From positions 1-64,000 of the forward strand of contig NZ_CALHHX010000168.1 of assembly GCF_938030685.1 (NCBI RefSeq): a stretch of 64,000 nucleotides of DNA, in the 5' to 3' direction. The position numbers were made by a program, and so were the translations under genes. Positions 63,454 to 64,000 of this stretch are shown here, in pieces. Position 1 is the first letter of the stretch. Each line of letters begins with the position of its first letter. This stretch comes from an uncultured Campylobacter sp. GTDB taxonomy: Bacteria > Campylobacterota > Campylobacteria > Campylobacterales > Campylobacteraceae. Below the pieces are notes generated by a model. The model searched no databases and had not been told where the DNA came from. It worked only from the letters and a program-made list of their open reading frames with translations.

Positions 63454-64000
63454 ATGAAAAAATTTATCGCGGTTTTACTAGCTGTCCTGCTTGTGGGGTG
63501 CCAGTGCAAACAAAACGTAGTGCCTGGGGCGAACGAAACGCCCGAAAAGATAACGGCATTTTTCATAAACGATGGCAAGGAATACATCGTAGGCGAGAAA
63601 CTCAGCTATGTCCTAACGAACGGCTCGTCGCTTAAGAATATCTCGGAATTTTACGATGGCGGATACGCCAAAGGGCTTAAGCGCGAGTTTGTGCGGATCG
63701 AAGTAACCGATGCTAAAAACGGCGAGGCGCGCGGTAGCTTCAGTGCTTTTTTAAACTCTGCCGCAGGAGCAGACGTCGCCAAAATCAAAGCTCTAGCGAA
63801 CCGCATCGAAATCGATGAGAAAAAGGGCGAGATTGAAGCGATTTTCTACTTCGATGCGCGCGTCGTGCAGATCAAAAATCTTAGCGAAATAATGAAGCCA
63901 AGCGATAGGCTGCGCTCTCCGATACCCGCTCACATCGAGGTTAGGCCTGAACGCTGCGAGGGCAACGTCCTATTGGATACGTTAGGCGTAATCGTGGCTA
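63454..64000 (+). CDS. Lipoprotein of unknown function (3' partial)
   Basis: Open to the window end, at least 182 residues. MKKFIAVLLAVLLVGC gives a lipobox LVGC with Cys16 followed by QCK. The rest is a beta-rich extracytoplasmic domain (AFFINDGKEYIVGEKLSYVL, EIDEKKGEIEAIFYFDARVV), with one further Cys at about 168. AAAGGA lies upstream of ATG. Not recognised; completeness cannot be judged here. Confidence 0.7.
   Translation, partial: MKKFIAVLLAVLLVGCQCKQNVVPGANETPEKITAFFINDGKEYIVGEKLSYVLTNGSSLKNISEFYDGGYAKGLKREFVRIEVTDAKNGEARGSFSAFLNSAAGADVAKIKALANRIEIDEKKGEIEAIFYFDARVVQIKNLSEIMKPSDRLRSPIPAHIEVRPERCEGNVLLDTLGVIVA

Overview
The window reads as chromosome from an epsilonproteobacterium, almost certainly a Campylobacter of the higher-GC oral/gut group (gracilis/showae/rectus-like; species is my inference). 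Three blocks keep gene orders I recall from C. jejuni: nth-peb4-fba-Cj0598-Cj0599; pepF-Cj1100-helicase-truB-ispE-smpB-thioredoxin-clpS-clpA-aat; and hemH-oxidoreductase-alaS-maf-pbpA. Intergenic DNA is full of short AT palindromes built on AAATTTTAAAATTT, set between GC-rich spacers.

Layout. 1-2.1 kb: a Tat-exported transglutaminase-like protein (5' end outside the window) and a merT/merP-like metal uptake pair. 2.4-10.3 kb: pepD, an unknown 443-residue protein, nth, peb4, fba and a MotA/ExbB + OmpA/MotB stator-like pair. 10.6-14 kb: a Sel1-repeat secreted protein, hisD and a small periplasmic protein. 14.1-23.8 kb: an accessory run, all on the minus strand, of mostly exported or small unknown proteins. 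It includes an ecotin (serine protease inhibitor), a DUF1579-like gene broken by an in-frame TAG, a secreted-protein gene broken at a 7-A tract, and two tandem paralogous W-rich repeat proteins. 24-26.2 kb: a strongly AT-rich orphan gene flanked by decayed, mutually similar fragments. 26.3-34.4 kb: pyk, mqo, an orphan TRAP binding protein, metK and sstT. 34.5-47.9 kb: the pepF-to-aat housekeeping block, with the N-end rule set clpS-clpA-aat, then a PBP2/FtsI-type transpeptidase. 48.2-51 kb: a nucleotide-sugar dehydrogenase and an ankyrin protein. 51.2-58.8 kb: hemH/oxidoreductase diverging from alaS, a membrane protein, maf and pbpA. 58.9-60.2 kb: two AT-rich genes of unknown function. 60.3-64 kb: a quinol-type nitric oxide reductase, yqeY and the start of a lipoprotein gene.

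The most interesting points are the ecotin inside a secreted-protein cluster, the ZorAB-like stator pair embedded in the fba operon, the AT-rich orphan between decayed repeats, the apparent loss of csrA between truB and ispE, and low-complexity insertions in three otherwise ordinary enzymes (YbaK-like, PepF, HemH). No rRNA, tRNA, CRISPR array or intact insertion sequence was recognised by eye.
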